Source: Streptococcus uberis
GTDB lineage: Bacteria > Bacillota > Bacilli > Lactobacillales > Streptococcaceae
Reading direction: 5' to 3'
DNA length: 64,000 bases
Assembly (NCBI RefSeq): GCF_900475595.1
Contig: NZ_LS483397.1
Coordinates: 1,149,001-1,213,000 of the forward strand
The notes below the pieces were generated by a model. That model made no database searches. It was not told the DNA's origin and saw only the letters and a list, made by a program, of their open reading frames with translations. Shown in pieces: positions 9,134 to 19,881 of this stretch (position 1 is its first letter; the number at the start of each line of letters is the position of its first letter). The position numbers and the translations under genes are program-made.

Positions 9134-9325
9134 ATGAACCCACAAGAATTATTCGACCAAGTTAAAGACCTTATTGCTAACAAAGATTTCGCTGGTGCCA
9201 AAGATTTTATTGAAGAACATAAAGGTGATTTAGGTAACTATTTTGAACAAGCTAAATCATTGATTGAAGGTTCTGAAGGTGTTGGTGGCATTATGGACAA
9301 AGTTAAAGGTTTGTTCGGAAAATAA
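9134..9325 (+). CDS. Small helical conserved protein, 63 residues, unknown function
   Basis: A strong GAGAGG ribosome site, a compact 63-codon frame and its own terminator indicate a real gene. The protein is acidic and built of two or three amphipathic helices (NPQELFDQVKDLIANKDF / GAKDFIEEHKGDLGNYFEQAKSLI / VGGIMDKVKGLFGK). It has no Cys and no membrane segment. Codon use is biased to streptococcal optimal codons (GGT, GCT, AAA, GAA), suggesting high expression. I do not recognise the family well enough to assign a function. Confidence 0.8.
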   Translation: MNPQELFDQVKDLIANKDFAGAKDFIEEHKGDLGNYFEQAKSLIEGSEGVGGIMDKVKGLFGK

Positions 9326-9341
9326 AACGTCATAATTATTA

Positions 9342-9373
9342 AAAAAGGCATCTTTTAAAAAAGATGCCTTTTT
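9342..9373 (+). terminator. Terminator after the 63-residue gene
   Basis: AAAAAGGCATCTTTT / AAGATGCCTTTTT, 13 base pairs with a short loop and a T run, 16 bases after the stop. Confidence 0.9.
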
Positions 9374-9394
9374 GATATGCTTAGTAATCATCTA

Positions 9395-9467
9395 TGCCGA
9401 TTGCAGGGATCGAACCTGTGACCTACGCGTTACGAGTGCGTTGCTCTACCAACTGAGCTAAATCGGC
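9395..9467 (-). tRNA. tRNA-Thr (anticodon CGT)
   Basis: A 73-base cloverleaf read leftward. The acceptor arm GCCGATT/AATCGGC is perfect with discriminator A. The D arm is GCTC/GAGC. The anticodon loop is CTCGTAA with anticodon CGT (codon ACG). The T loop is TTCGATC. The anticodon stem ACGCA/CGCGT has an A.C pair next to the loop and the T stem ends in an A.C pair; the other stems are intact. No CCA is encoded. It sits alone, downstream of the rmlB terminator, so it needs its own promoter. Confidence 0.95.
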
Positions 9468-9514
9468 AAATATCTAACAGAGATATTTTATCACTTTCAT
9501 CTTATTTGTCAATC

Positions 9515-9540
9515 TAAAAAAACTCCTGAAAATCAGGAGC
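9515..9540 (-). terminator. Terminator after rmlB
   Basis: Leftward AGCTCCTGA-TTT-TCAGGAGT followed by a run of seven T, five bases after the rmlB stop. Confidence 0.85.
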
Positions 9541-9545
9541 TTTCT

Positions 9546-10625
<1,080 letters not shown>

Positions 10626-10638
10626 CTAAATGATATAC

Positions 10639-11232
10639 TTATAAATCTTCTTTTTTAAGGGGTTTCACATCCTTCAAGAAAGGATGGTTTTTATCTGCTT
10701 CTGAAACTTCTGCTTCTTCCAAATTTTCCCATGAAATATTCAAACTTGGATCAGCATAATTAACAAAGGCATATTTAGGTTTTAATTCCAGTGCCCAATA
10801 ATCATTGACAAGGTAACTGTAGGCTACTTTATCAGAAAGAACTTGGAAGCCATTGGCAACACCGCGAGGAACAAAAATTCCTTTCGAAGCATCAATAACA
10901 GTTTGATAAACCTGACCAAAACTATCCCCTTCACGAAGATCAACCCAGGTGCCTAACACTTTTCCTTCATCAGCAACTGAGATGTATTTATCCCATGGTT
11001 CTGCGTGTAGGCCACGTAAAACATGTTTACGTGAAAAACTAACATTGTTTTGAAGTTTATCTTCAGCGAAAAATGACTCAGGAAATCCTAAAGGAATCAT
11101 TTTTTCTTTTTGAAAGTTCTCTTTAAACCAGCCACGATTATCACCATGTACAGGGATATCAAACTCAATTAGACCTGGAATAGCATCAATAGGATGAGCG
11201 GCTAATTCTTTACCAAAAAAAGTTTCTGACAT
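10639..11232 (-). CDS. rmlC: dTDP-4-dehydrorhamnose 3,5-epimerase
   Basis: 197 residues, cupin fold. HGDNRGWFKE and LRGLHAEPWDKYI (catalytic His in RGLH, near residue 76) are conserved RmlC motifs. GIFVPRGVANGFQVLSD follows. Epimerises dTDP-4-keto-6-deoxyglucose at C3 and C5. Its start codon overlaps the rmlA stop by one base, so the genes are coupled. Confidence 0.93.
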   Translation of the reverse strand: MSETFFGKELAAHPIDAIPGLIEFDIPVHGDNRGWFKENFQKEKMIPLGFPESFFAEDKLQNNVSFSRKHVLRGLHAEPWDKYISVADEGKVLGTWVDLREGDSFGQVYQTVIDASKGIFVPRGVANGFQVLSDKVAYSYLVNDYWALELKPKYAFVNYADPSLNISWENLEEAEVSEADKNHPFLKDVKPLKKEDL

Positions 11233-12101
11233 TAAGCTTCTCCAATCAATCGTAACAAGTATTGACCATATTCATTTTTCTTAAGGGGTTGAGCCAATTC
11301 TGAAACTTGTTCTTTAGTAATGTAACCCATACGGTATGCAATTTCTTCAAGGTTAGCTACTTGTGCATTTTGTAGACGTTGTACGGTTTCTATGTATTGT
11401 GCCGCTTCAAGAAGGCTTTCATGTGTACCTGTATCAAGCCATGCGAAACCACGACCCATTAATTCAACTGACAGATCGCCACGTTCCAAATAAGCTTTGT
11501 TAACATCGGTAATTTCAAGTTCGCCACGTTCTGATGGTTTAATGTTTTTAGCTATCTCAACAACATCATTATCATAGAAATACAAGCCAGTTACCGCAAA
11601 ATTGGATTTAGGCACTTTTGGTTTTTCTTCAATTGAAATGGCATTCATTTGCTCATCAAACTCAACAACGCCAAAGCGTTCTGGATCTTTTACTTGATAA
11701 CCAAAAACTGTTGCTCCTGTTTCTTTTGAAGCAGCTTTTTGAAGCATTTTCGTTAGGCCATTTCCATGATAGATATTATCACCTAAAATAAGTGCAACAT
11801 TATCATCACCAATAAAGTCTTCACCAATAATAAAGGCCTGTGCCAATCCATCTGGACTTGGTTGCTCAGCATATGATAAAGAGATTCCAAATTCACTACC
11901 ATCACCTAGTAAATCTTTAAAACGCGGAAGATCTTGAGGTGTTGAAATGATTAAAATATCCTTAATCCCTGCTAACATAAGTGTTGATAATGGGTAATAA
12001 ATCATTGGTTTGTCATAAATTGGCATCAACTGTTTTGAAGCTGCACGTGTTAGTGGATATAGACGAGTCCCTGATCCACCTGCTAGAATAATACCTTTCA
12101 T
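11232..12101 (-). CDS. rmlA: Glucose-1-phosphate thymidylyltransferase
   Basis: 289 residues, standard length. Nucleotidyltransferase motif [11 protein letters not shown] at 8-18, followed by [17 protein letters not shown] and the EKPK segment. Makes dTDP-glucose from glucose-1-phosphate and dTTP, the first committed step to dTDP-rhamnose. First gene of the rmlACB operon; ribosome site AGGAGA lies upstream of ATG 12101. Confidence 0.97.
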   Translation of the reverse strand: MKGIILAGGSGTRLYPLTRAASKQLMPIYDKPMIYYPLSTLMLAGIKDILIISTPQDLPRFKDLLGDGSEFGISLSYAEQPSPDGLAQAFIIGEDFIGDDNVALILGDNIYHGNGLTKMLQKAASKETGATVFGYQVKDPERFGVVEFDEQMNAISIEEKPKVPKSNFAVTGLYFYDNDVVEIAKNIKPSERGELEITDVNKAYLERGDLSVELMGRGFAWLDTGTHESLLEAAQYIETVQRLQNAQVANLEEIAYRMGYITKEQVSELAQPLKKNEYGQYLLRLIGEA

Positions 12102-12157
12102 TGGTTATCTCCTATTCTTTGATATCTTTAACATTTTACCATTTTTTAGGTGTGATG

Positions 12158-13258
12158 TCACATATTTCCGTAGCTTATATAGTTTTGGATGGGGTAGTTT
12201 TCAAATGGCAAGCGTAATGGGTCCCCCAGTAGCATTGCGACTAGTTCTCTGGCGATGAGTGGTCCTACTGTTAAACCAGACGATCCAAGGCCACTGCTGG
12301 CATAGCAATTGCTCATTCCGGGAATTTGACCATAGAATGGCAAGAAATCACTGGTATAGGCTCTAGTTCCAACCCGATAGTCCTTTTCATCACTAGTTGC
12401 TAGTTTAGGAAGAAAGGCTCTTCCATCTTTTTCTAACCCTTCTAAAACCGATTGATCTGGGGTCAGATCGTAGCCAAGCTCATTTTCATGACTAGCCCCT
12501 ATAGACACACGGCCATCTGTAAAGGGAATAATATCAATTTCTCCCTCTGGCATTACCACTGGCAAGTGGTCACTTTCAAAACTTAAAAGACGAAAATCTA
12601 TGAGCTGCCCTTTTTGTGGCCTAATATCTACTTGATAGCCTAAGGGTTCAAGTATTTCTGGTAACCAAGCACCGGTTGCTAAAAGAACTTTGTCATAAAC
12701 CTGACCATCAACAAGATATTGCTTGCCTTGTCTTTGAATTGTGACTTTCTTTGTAATGACGGGATATTGTGATGCGGCTATTAATTGTTGGCATAATTTT
12801 TTACCATCAACTCTTGCTCCGCCTTCTGCGTAAATAGCCTTTTCACAGCCTTGCAAATGAGGAAAAAAAGCTTGAATCTCACTTTTGGTTAAAAGAGCCA
12901 GTTCACCAATCAAAGGAGATTGGCTTTTACGATTTTGTGCAAGCTGATAAAGTTGGTCTAGTTTACTTGGGTCTTTTTTTAATAAAAGAACACCATTACG
13001 TGCATAAAAATCGCAAGCAATTCCCATGCACTCTAAATCTTCTATTAGCTCTAGGTAAAAATCGGCCCCTTGACTGGCTAATGCATACCAAGCTTTGTTG
13101 CGTCTTTTGGAAAACCAGGGACAAATAATACCTGCTGCAGCTTTCGTAGCCTGTCCTTTACCATAATCAAAGATGGTCACATCTGACATCTGATGTTTTC
13201 TCAAATAGAAGGCTGCTGTTGCACCTACTATTCCTGCTCCAATGATTGCAATTTTCAC
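12158..13258 (-). CDS. FAD-dependent oxidoreductase (DadA/glycine oxidase-like)
   Basis: 366 residues. The N-terminal dinucleotide fold GAGIVGATAAFYLRK (7-21) and the C-terminal GTRAYTSDFLPFYG...SGLGSSGLTVGP segment are typical of the DAO family (PF01266). Members oxidise D-amino acids, glycine or sarcosine. The closest general type is ThiO/DadA; the substrate is unknown. No thiamine genes are adjacent. The start of the ZIP gene's stop is 10 bases upstream, so both likely share a transcript. Confidence 0.82.
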   Translation of the reverse strand: MKIAIIGAGIVGATAAFYLRKHQMSDVTIFDYGKGQATKAAAGIICPWFSKRRNKAWYALASQGADFYLELIEDLECMGIACDFYARNGVLLLKKDPSKLDQLYQLAQNRKSQSPLIGELALLTKSEIQAFFPHLQGCEKAIYAEGGARVDGKKLCQQLIAASQYPVITKKVTIQRQGKQYLVDGQVYDKVLLATGAWLPEILEPLGYQVDIRPQKGQLIDFRLLSFESDHLPVVMPEGEIDIIPFTDGRVSIGASHENELGYDLTPDQSVLEGLEKDGRAFLPKLATSDEKDYRVGTRAYTSDFLPFYGQIPGMSNCYASSGLGSSGLTVGPLIARELVAMLLGDPLRLPFENYPIQNYISYGNM

Positions 13259-13268
13259 TTCATTCTCC

Positions 13269-14090
13269 TTATCCTAATGCAACATCCATGACCATCATAA
13301 TAACAAAACCAAGCATCAATCCCATTGTGGCCAAGTCTGTATTACCGTTTGTTTGAGATTCAGGAATTAATTCTTCGACAACTACAAAAAGCATGGCTCC
13401 CGCTGCAAAAGACAAAGCATAAGGTAAAATGGGCAACATCATAATCACTAAGGCAGCGCCAATGACTGCACCAATAGGTTCAACAATGGCAGACATGGAC
13501 CCCCAATAAAAGGCTTTAAGGCGTGATTTCCCATCGGCTCTAATTGGAATAGAGAGTGCCGCTCCTTCTGGTATATTTTGTAAACCAATTCCAAGTGCGA
13601 GACTTAAAGCACCTATCAAAGCTGCTTGTGTCATATTCCCTTGTGATAGTGCACCAAAAGTGACACCAACAGCCAATCCTTCTGGTATATTATGAATAGT
13701 GATTGCTAAAAAAAGCAAGGCTGTTTTGGACAATTTTTTATCAGGTTGTATCCCTTCCATTTGTGATAACTCTTTATCCAAATGCAAGTGGGGGACAATA
13801 GCGTCGATGGCTCTCAAAAATAAAGCACCAAATGAAAAACCAACTGCTGCTGGTATCCAGGCTAGAGAACCATAATCCGCCTTAGCAAAGTCAATCGAAG
13901 GAGCCAATAAGGACCAAAATGATGCCGCTATCATGACTCCAGCGGCAAAGCCCATCATGGTATCTAGCAATTTTCGACTAATTCTTTTGAAAAAAAATAC
14001 GATAGCGGCTCCAAAAATTGTACAGACCCATGTAAAGAGACCTGCTAAAAAGGCTAAAAAGACTGGATTTTGCTGATGTAACCAGTTCAT
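13269..14090 (-). CDS. ZIP family metal transporter
   Basis: 273 residues, about eight membrane helices. The two ZIP metal-site helices are present: HNIPEGLAVGVTFGAL (near 133) and LGIGLQNIPEGAALSIPI (near 165). The cytoplasmic loop HLHLDKELSQMEG (100-115) carries His residues. Matches the GufA/ZupT-like branch that imports Zn2+ or other divalent metals. Lies in the leftward run between nif3-like and the FAD oxidoreductase. Confidence 0.9.
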   Translation of the reverse strand: MNWLHQQNPVFLAFLAGLFTWVCTIFGAAIVFFFKRISRKLLDTMMGFAAGVMIAASFWSLLAPSIDFAKADYGSLAWIPAAVGFSFGALFLRAIDAIVPHLHLDKELSQMEGIQPDKKLSKTALLFLAITIHNIPEGLAVGVTFGALSQGNMTQAALIGALSLALGIGLQNIPEGAALSIPIRADGKSRLKAFYWGSMSAIVEPIGAVIGAALVIMMLPILPYALSFAAGAMLFVVVEELIPESQTNGNTDLATMGLMLGFVIMMVMDVALG

Positions 14091-14102
14091 GAGAAACTCC
14101 TA

Positions 14103-14891
14103 CTATAGATGTGAAAATGGGTTGGTTGAAACTTGACTGGCAATAATGTCAATAGACCACTTGTCTTCATTCTTCCATTTTTCTAATAATTGACAGATGT
14201 TACTGATAAAAAGCGATTCAATATGATGACCAGGATCAATTGCCAAAAGGCCATCCGTTAGCATTTCTTGAGCAGTATGGTAATAGATATCTCCAGTCAC
14301 ATAGAGATCTGCACCTTTGGCAAGGGCATCTTTATAAAAATCATCGCCACTGCCACCACAAATAGCAACTCGTGATATGCTCGGATTTTGCTTATCATAA
14401 CGAATTAAACGAACAGCATCTAGAGAAAAAGTGTCTTTCACCTTCAATGCAAAATCTTCCATAGGCATTGGTTCGATATCTCCAACACGACCGATGCCTT
14501 GACCTTCCTGTGTTTCAGATAAATATTCTGTATTTTTGATGTCTAAAAGCTGACAGAACCAGTCATTTAAACCATTGTTAACAATATCAATGTTGGTATG
14601 ACTAACATAAACAGCAATATCATGCTTAACCAGATCCAATAAGATATCACGTTGTGGACTGGAGACCAAATCTTTAATACCTTTAAAAATAGGGGCGTGT
14701 TTGGTAATGATTAAATCTACGCCTTTTTCGATGGCTTCAGCCACGGTTTGTTCTCGAACATCTAAAGTGACCATGACCTTCTGAACATCCTGATCAAGAT
14801 GGCCAATTTGAAGTCCTACCACATCTCCAGACATTGATAATGCCTTAGGACAGTACGCTTCATAGCGTTCAATGACTTGACTAGCTTTCAT
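14103..14891 (-). CDS. Nif3-like dinuclear metal centre protein (YqfO family)
   Basis: 262 residues, the short form lacking the inserted PII-like domain of YqfO. Metal-site motifs include [11 protein letters not shown] (near 63), [15 protein letters not shown] (near 97) and the C-terminal [10 protein letters not shown]. Function in the cell is unclear; some members are described as GTP cyclohydrolase 1 type 2-like. Its start overlaps the end of trmK by 11 bases, a pairing seen across Firmicutes. Confidence 0.92.
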   Translation of the reverse strand: MKASQVIERYEAYCPKALSMSGDVVGLQIGHLDQDVQKVMVTLDVREQTVAEAIEKGVDLIITKHAPIFKGIKDLVSSPQRDILLDLVKHDIAVYVSHTNIDIVNNGLNDWFCQLLDIKNTEYLSETQEGQGIGRVGDIEPMPMEDFALKVKDTFSLDAVRLIRYDKQNPSISRVAICGGSGDDFYKDALAKGADLYVTGDIYYHTAQEMLTDGLLAIDPGHHIESLFISNICQLLEKWKNEDKWSIDIIASQVSTNPFSHL

Positions 14892-15567
14892 ATTGGATCA
14901 TCTCCTTTATTGTTTCTATTTTTTGGAGAATGGCTGAGCGGTCATCCTTGTTTTCAAGTGGAACACACGCTAGGGCTTGTTGCCATTTTTCAGACTCACG
15001 TTGCCACTTAGCCATAAAGTGGGGTGATTTTTCTTTTGCCAAGAAAGGACCAAAACGACATTCGGTCTCATTGAGTCGCATTTCCCCAGGTTCTACAACT
15101 ATTATTTCGTAAAATTTGTCGTTTTCATAGACTATTTTTTCAGCAACAATGCGAAGGTTATTCTCACATAACCATTGGCGTAACTCATCTTCACGGTTAT
15201 TGGGTTGTAAAACAAGTCGGTCAATCTTTTCTAATTTTGATTTGCCAGCTTCTAAAATGTTACTGATCAATCTGCCACCCATACCACAGATAGTAATGAC
15301 ATTGACCTGATCTGAAGCTTCCATAGCATCTAAGCCACTGGCTAAACGCGCCTCAATCTGATCAGCATAGTCTGTTTGCGCGATATTATGTTGGGCTGAT
15401 TCAAAGGGGCCCTTGACAACTTCACCGGCAATTGCTGCAGTGATTATTTGCTGTTCCAAGAGATAAAGGGGTAAATAGGCATGATCGCTTCCTACATCTA
15501 ATAATTTAGTCCCTTTTGGAATAAAGGCTGCTACTTCTTGTAAACGGTGTGATAAATTAATTTCCAT
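14881..15567 (-). CDS. trmK: tRNA (adenine(22)-N(1))-methyltransferase
   Basis: 228 residues. SAM-binding motif [16 protein letters not shown] at 19-34 and the [14 protein letters not shown] motif near 92 match TrmK (formerly DUF633/YqfN). Methylates N1 of A22 in tRNA. Coupled with the downstream nif3-like gene. Confidence 0.92.
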   Translation of the reverse strand: MEINLSHRLQEVAAFIPKGTKLLDVGSDHAYLPLYLLEQQIITAAIAGEVVKGPFESAQHNIAQTDYADQIEARLASGLDAMEASDQVNVITICGMGGRLISNILEAGKSKLEKIDRLVLQPNNREDELRQWLCENNLRIVAEKIVYENDKFYEIIVVEPGEMRLNETECRFGPFLAKEKSPHFMAKWQRESEKWQQALACVPLENKDDRSAILQKIETIKEMIQYES

Positions 15568-15620
15568 GTGTCATATCTTTCTAATGGTGTCTTGTTTTAT
15601 TATAACAAAATCAAGCCTAT

Positions 15621-15651
15621 AAAAAAAGAAAGCTTACGGTTTCAGCTTTCC
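15621..15651 (-). terminator. Terminator of the dnaD-nth transcript
   Basis: Leftward GAAAGCT ... AGCTTTC followed by seven T. The nth stop codon (15634-15636) lies inside the hairpin. Confidence 0.8.
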
Positions 15652-16290
15652 TTCTTTGTTTTTATAATAAAGACAATAACTTTGAAGTGGGCAAACCTCA
15701 CATTTAGGATTTTTAGCCAAACAATGGTAACGGCCGAAAAAAATCAAACGATGATGACTGATAACCCAATCCTTTTTAGGAATTTTTTGCATTAAGTCAG
15801 CTTCAATTTCTTTAACATCAGCATCTTGCGAGGAAATATTGAGTCGTTTAGCTACTCGAGAGACATGTGTATCTACTGCAATTCCAGGAATAGCATATAC
15901 TTCTCCAAGCACAACATTTGCCGTTTTTCTACCAACTCCTGGTAAGGTTTCCAATTCTTTGTGCGTTTTGGGCACTTGACCATTGTAATTGTCCACTAAA
16001 ATTTGAGCTGTTTTGATAATATTTCGAGCCTTGGTTTTGTAAAGACCAATACTTTTTAGGATTAATTCGACATCAGTAAGATTTGCACTCGCCAAATCCT
16101 CTAAATTAGGGTATTTTGCCCATAAAAATGGGGTAACTTTGTTAACAGCTTTATCTGTCGTTTGAGCTGACAAGATGACAGCAATTAATAACTGATAGGG
16201 TTTTTCCCATTCCAGTTCTCCTTTTGCTTCTGGGAACATGTCAGTAATAATAGCCATTATTTTTTTAAGCCTTACTTTTCCAATCTTCAT
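15634..16290 (-). CDS. nth: Endonuclease III (DNA glycosylase/AP lyase)
   Basis: 218 residues. Helix-hairpin-helix LETLPGVGRKTANVVLGEV (near 105-123) with the catalytic Lys in GRKTA, and the catalytic Asp in AVDTHVSRVAKRL. The Fe-S cluster Cys pattern C-X6-C-X2-C-X5-C is intact as CLAKNPKCEVCPLQSYC. Removes oxidised pyrimidines in base excision repair. Start overlaps the dnaD stop by one base, the conserved dnaD-nth pair. Confidence 0.96.
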   Translation of the reverse strand: MKIGKVRLKKIMAIITDMFPEAKGELEWEKPYQLLIAVILSAQTTDKAVNKVTPFLWAKYPNLEDLASANLTDVELILKSIGLYKTKARNIIKTAQILVDNYNGQVPKTHKELETLPGVGRKTANVVLGEVYAIPGIAVDTHVSRVAKRLNISSQDADVKEIEADLMQKIPKKDWVISHHRLIFFGRYHCLAKNPKCEVCPLQSYCLYYKNKEGKLKP

Positions 16291-16970
16291 TAGTCACTCC
16301 AAAGATTCATTGCTGAAAGAAAATCATCTGAAAGGGAAACTTGAGACGTATTAGCTTCTTCACGCGCCCTCTTTCTTTCTTCAACTTGATAAAGATTGGT
16401 AATGCCTTCTTTACGCCAATTTCTTAAAATGGCTTGAATGTATTTCCAGTTTGTTTTGCCATTAAAAACAGCTTCCTTTAAGGCTTCACGAATCAGGTCG
16501 ATATCAGTTTTATCCTCTTTAACAGTCTTTTCCAAGTCTTCCAATTCAAAAGGACTGAGAAAACGTCCAAGTTCTCTTTCAAATTCCGAAACAATCTGTT
16601 TGAACTGATTTCCTTGATCCTCATCATGAACTGGTTGCTCCTTAGATTGGGTCACCAACTGATCCAATTTTTCTAAAACTGGACTAGCATCAATAATGGT
16701 CTCTATTTCATCTCCCACTTTGATGGTTTTGATATCTAAAAGCTCCTGACTGGTTAGACTGGAAATGGAACGATTGACATCAGCTACTGATTTACCGAGT
16801 GCGGTAGCAATCTGACTTGGGGCTAGGTCATCTATTCGTGTTGTATTTTGCAAATAGAAAAACTGCCAAACCAGAAAATCGTCTGTATTTGTAAAAATAT
16901 CTTTAAAATGAAAAAGTAAGGCACTTGGATAAACCAAATTGCCTGACTTGTAGTTTTCAAAAAAGCTCAT
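16290..16970 (-). CDS. dnaD: DnaD-like replication initiation protein
   Basis: 226 residues. An N-terminal winged-helix domain (DLAPSQIATALGKSVADVNRSISSL, about 50-75) and a C-terminal DnaB_2/DnaD domain with the YxxxIL-type end NWKYIQAILRNWRKEGI (near 178-194). Acts with DnaB and DnaI in helicase loading at oriC and during restart. Operon with nth. Confidence 0.93.
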   Translation of the reverse strand: MSFFENYKSGNLVYPSALLFHFKDIFTNTDDFLVWQFFYLQNTTRIDDLAPSQIATALGKSVADVNRSISSLTSQELLDIKTIKVGDEIETIIDASPVLEKLDQLVTQSKEQPVHDEDQGNQFKQIVSEFERELGRFLSPFELEDLEKTVKEDKTDIDLIREALKEAVFNGKTNWKYIQAILRNWRKEGITNLYQVEERKRAREEANTSQVSLSDDFLSAMNLWSD

Positions 16971-17026
16971 AATACCTCTACTCTAAGATTTTACAAGGAA
17001 AATCTCTTCTTTTTTAGATGAAAGGC

Positions 17027-17545
17027 TTAGCCAGGGAAGTTCATTAGAACCTTATAATCAATATCACCAAGAGCTTGGCGACCATTTAAACCATCTAGTT
17101 CAATAAGGAAGGCACAACCAGCAACAACACCACCAAGCTTTTCAACCATTTCAATAGTGGCTTTGACCGTTCCTCCAGTTGCTAACAAGTCATCTACAAT
17201 CAAAACGCGTTGGCCTGGTTTAATGGCATCAGAATGCATTGTTAAGGTGTCTAAACCATATTCTTTCTCATAGTCTGCTGAGACAACTTCACGTGGCAAT
17301 TTACCTGGTTTACGAACTGGTGCAAAACCAATTCCTAATTCCACTGCAACAGGGCATCCAATGATAAATCCACGCGCTTCAGGTCCGACAATCATGTCAA
17401 TTTCTTTATCAGCAGCGTATTGACAGATTTCACGAATAGCATAGCTATAAGCTTTACCATCAGCCATTAATGGGGAAATGTCACGGAAGGTAATCCCTTC
17501 TTTGGGATAATTTTCAATTGATGCAATGTAATGTGTTAAATTCAT
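17027..17545 (-). CDS. apt: Adenine phosphoribosyltransferase
   Basis: 172 residues, standard length. PRPP-binding motif [16 protein letters not shown] (near 116-131) and [18 protein letters not shown] (54-71). Salvages adenine to AMP. Separate from recJ upstream by about 100 bases that hold no gene. Confidence 0.97.
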   Translation of the reverse strand: MNLTHYIASIENYPKEGITFRDISPLMADGKAYSYAIREICQYAADKEIDMIVGPEARGFIIGCPVAVELGIGFAPVRKPGKLPREVVSADYEKEYGLDTLTMHSDAIKPGQRVLIVDDLLATGGTVKATIEMVEKLGGVVAGCAFLIELDGLNGRQALGDIDYKVLMNFPG

Positions 17546-17649
17546 AATCTTTCTTGTTTCTTTCTAGCAAAAGTTGCTTAATAAAATACTCTTTATTATA
17601 TCACGAATAATAGCTTTCGTAAATTCTGAAAAAGCAGGGAAGCTCAATC

Positions 17650-19881
17650 TCAACTGTCTACTTCATTCTCCTTAGCTTTGCTATTTTCCTTGAGAAATTG
17701 ATAGATTTCTTGTGGTGTTCCTAAGGCCATTATTTCTTGAATTTTAACCAATTCTTTTAGATTTTGATAGATTTGACTGTTTGCTATTGCTTTTTTGCTT
17801 GCCCCTTTATTGACAGTCATAACTCCATCTATAATGGTAACAAATTCCAGTTCTTCAAATATTTGAATCATTTTGATTAGTAATATTTTATCAATTTTCA
17901 AATAGTTGCTCAGTTCAGTTAGTTTATAACGGACATCAAATTCTGGAAATTGGTAAATGGTTTTATAAAGTCTGGTAAATTGATCCTTTGTCCCATAACC
18001 ACTTAGGTAATAGGGCTTATCGATGAGATTTTTGAAATAGATAGCTGTGAATTCGCGATCCTTAAAAGCTTCAAATAGACGGTGCGTCTCCTCTGGTATA
18101 TAATCCAAAACAGCTTCTTTACTGTCATTACTGTCAAATACGGAATGCAGGTGATTTGGAATGTCATATTTCTTTGCCCTAATATCATATAATTGAATTC
18201 CCATCACACGCGCATCAATCAGCATTAATTGCAGACTAGTGCATCCATTCCAGACATTGACAGAAAGGGTAACTGCTAATTCTAGTCCTTGACTTTGTTG
18301 GAATTCTTGCAAGAGATGACCTTGGTTAAAGGCCAAAACATCTACCTCTGAGGAACCCTTTCTTATTCTAAATTTCAAGTGTTTATTATCAGCGCCCAGG
18401 GTCCTAGCTTGAATGACCTGAAAATCTTTCATCAGAAAAATAGGCTGAGGATGATCCATACCAAACGGTGCCAAAAAATTGAGGTTTTTAATGGTTTCAA
18501 GGCTTATCTCTTCTAACTGAAGTTCATGATCAATCTTGAGACTATTTTTAACAGTCCAATCTATTTCATTCTCAGTCACATAATGACAAAGGGCCTCAGA
18601 TAATAAGGGAATATTTTCAACGGGTAAGGTCATTCCGGCTGCACCTTCATGCCCACCGAAAGCTGTTAATAAGTCCTTACTATGGTTTAAAGCCTTAAAA
18701 ATATTAATAGCTTCAATACTGCGTGCCGAACCCTTGGCGAAACCATTCTCGATAGCTAAAACTAGGACTGTTTGACTCGTTTCCTCCATGATGCGGCCAG
18801 CAACAATCCCCAATACTCCAGGATGCCAACCTTCTTTAGCCAAGACTTGAACAGGTTTCTGAGTGTCCACCATGGCGATAGCTTCCTCAAAAATGGTTTG
18901 AACCAGAGCTTTCCGCTCTTCATTCTTACCATTAATCATCCTGGCTATGCCTTGCGCCTCTTCCTCATCAAAACCCGTTAACAGTTCAATAGCTGGATTT
19001 GGATCATCCAATCGTCCTAAAGCATTTAGTTGAGGGGCTAATTTAAAACCAACCACTTCTTCATCAAAATGGTCAAAGTCCACTTGTGATAAAGCCATTA
19101 ACTCTTGAAGGCCCACTCGCTCACTTGATTTCAAAACATGAAGCCCATTTTTGACTAAAATCCGATTTTCATCTGTCAAACTGACCATATCAGCAATGGT
19201 GCCAATGGCGACTAAATCCAATAATTCGGTAGGAACACCATCAAGCAAAGCCGTAGCTAATTTAAAAGCAACGCCACAACCCGCTAACTTTTTAAAAGGG
19301 TAATCTGCATTTGGATGCTCTGGGTGGATAATAGCAAAAGCTTCTGGTAGTTGATTAGGAAGACTATGGTGATCGGTCACAATCACATCAACCCCATTGG
19401 CTTGCGCATAAGAAATAGCCTCATGCCCAGAAACACCATTGTCAACTGTCAGAATCAAGGAAACCTTCTCTTGATTCATAAAATATTTATAAACACTCAG
19501 ATTAGGACCATAGCCATCAGTGAATCGATTTGGGAGATAGACTAAGACTTCTGCCCCTAACATTTCAAGGGTTTCTTTCATAATAGATGCTGATGTCATA
19601 CCATCAGCATCATAATCACCATAAATCAAAATCTGTTCATAGTTTTCAATAGCTTGACGAATCCTATTAACGGCTTTTTCCATGTCATTGAGCAGAAAAG
19701 GATCATGTAAATCAGCTAAATCCGCTCTTAAGAAATGGTCCATAGCTTCTTGACTACTAATACCTCTCTCAAAAAGAATTTGCGCAGACAGTTCAGTTAG
19801 TCCATTTTTTTTGGCAAGCTTAAAGAAGCCATCATCTGGCTTCTCTTGCTCTATTTTCCAATCATATTTGGCTTCTATCAT
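17650..19881 (-). CDS. recJ: Single-stranded-DNA-specific exonuclease
   Basis: 743 residues, the long Gram-positive form. The DHH phosphoesterase motifs are present: LIYGDYDADGMTSAS (near 84), VDNGVSGHEA, and VTDHHSLP (DHH near 169). DHHA1 follows with GGHEGAAGMTL (near 408). C-terminal OB fold and an extra Firmicute domain continue to the end. Degrades ssDNA 5'-3' in repair and recombination. Start codon overlaps the SDR stop by four bases (ATGA), so the two are coupled. Confidence 0.96.
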   Translation of the reverse strand: MIEAKYDWKIEQEKPDDGFFKLAKKNGLTELSAQILFERGISSQEAMDHFLRADLADLHDPFLLNDMEKAVNRIRQAIENYEQILIYGDYDADGMTSASIMKETLEMLGAEVLVYLPNRFTDGYGPNLSVYKYFMNQEKVSLILTVDNGVSGHEAISYAQANGVDVIVTDHHSLPNQLPEAFAIIHPEHPNADYPFKKLAGCGVAFKLATALLDGVPTELLDLVAIGTIADMVSLTDENRILVKNGLHVLKSSERVGLQELMALSQVDFDHFDEEVVGFKLAPQLNALGRLDDPNPAIELLTGFDEEEAQGIARMINGKNEERKALVQTIFEEAIAMVDTQKPVQVLAKEGWHPGVLGIVAGRIMEETSQTVLVLAIENGFAKGSARSIEAINIFKALNHSKDLLTAFGGHEGAAGMTLPVENIPLLSEALCHYVTENEIDWTVKNSLKIDHELQLEEISLETIKNLNFLAPFGMDHPQPIFLMKDFQVIQARTLGADNKHLKFRIRKGSSEVDVLAFNQGHLLQEFQQSQGLELAVTLSVNVWNGCTSLQLMLIDARVMGIQLYDIRAKKYDIPNHLHSVFDSNDSKEAVLDYIPEETHRLFEAFKDREFTAIYFKNLIDKPYYLSGYGTKDQFTRLYKTIYQFPEFDVRYKLTELSNYLKIDKILLIKMIQIFEELEFVTIIDGVMTVNKGASKKAIANSQIYQNLKELVKIQEIMALGTPQEIYQFLKENSKAKENEVDS

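Noticed and set aside
9395-9467. tRNA pseudogene because of A.C mismatches in the anticodon and T stems
   Set aside because: Acceptor, D and loop sequences are intact and I recall the same form in other streptococci; single A.C pairs at stem ends are tolerated.
14103-14891. Truncated nif3/yqfO gene
   Set aside because: The short form without the PII-like insert is a common natural variant; the metal-site motifs at both ends are intact.
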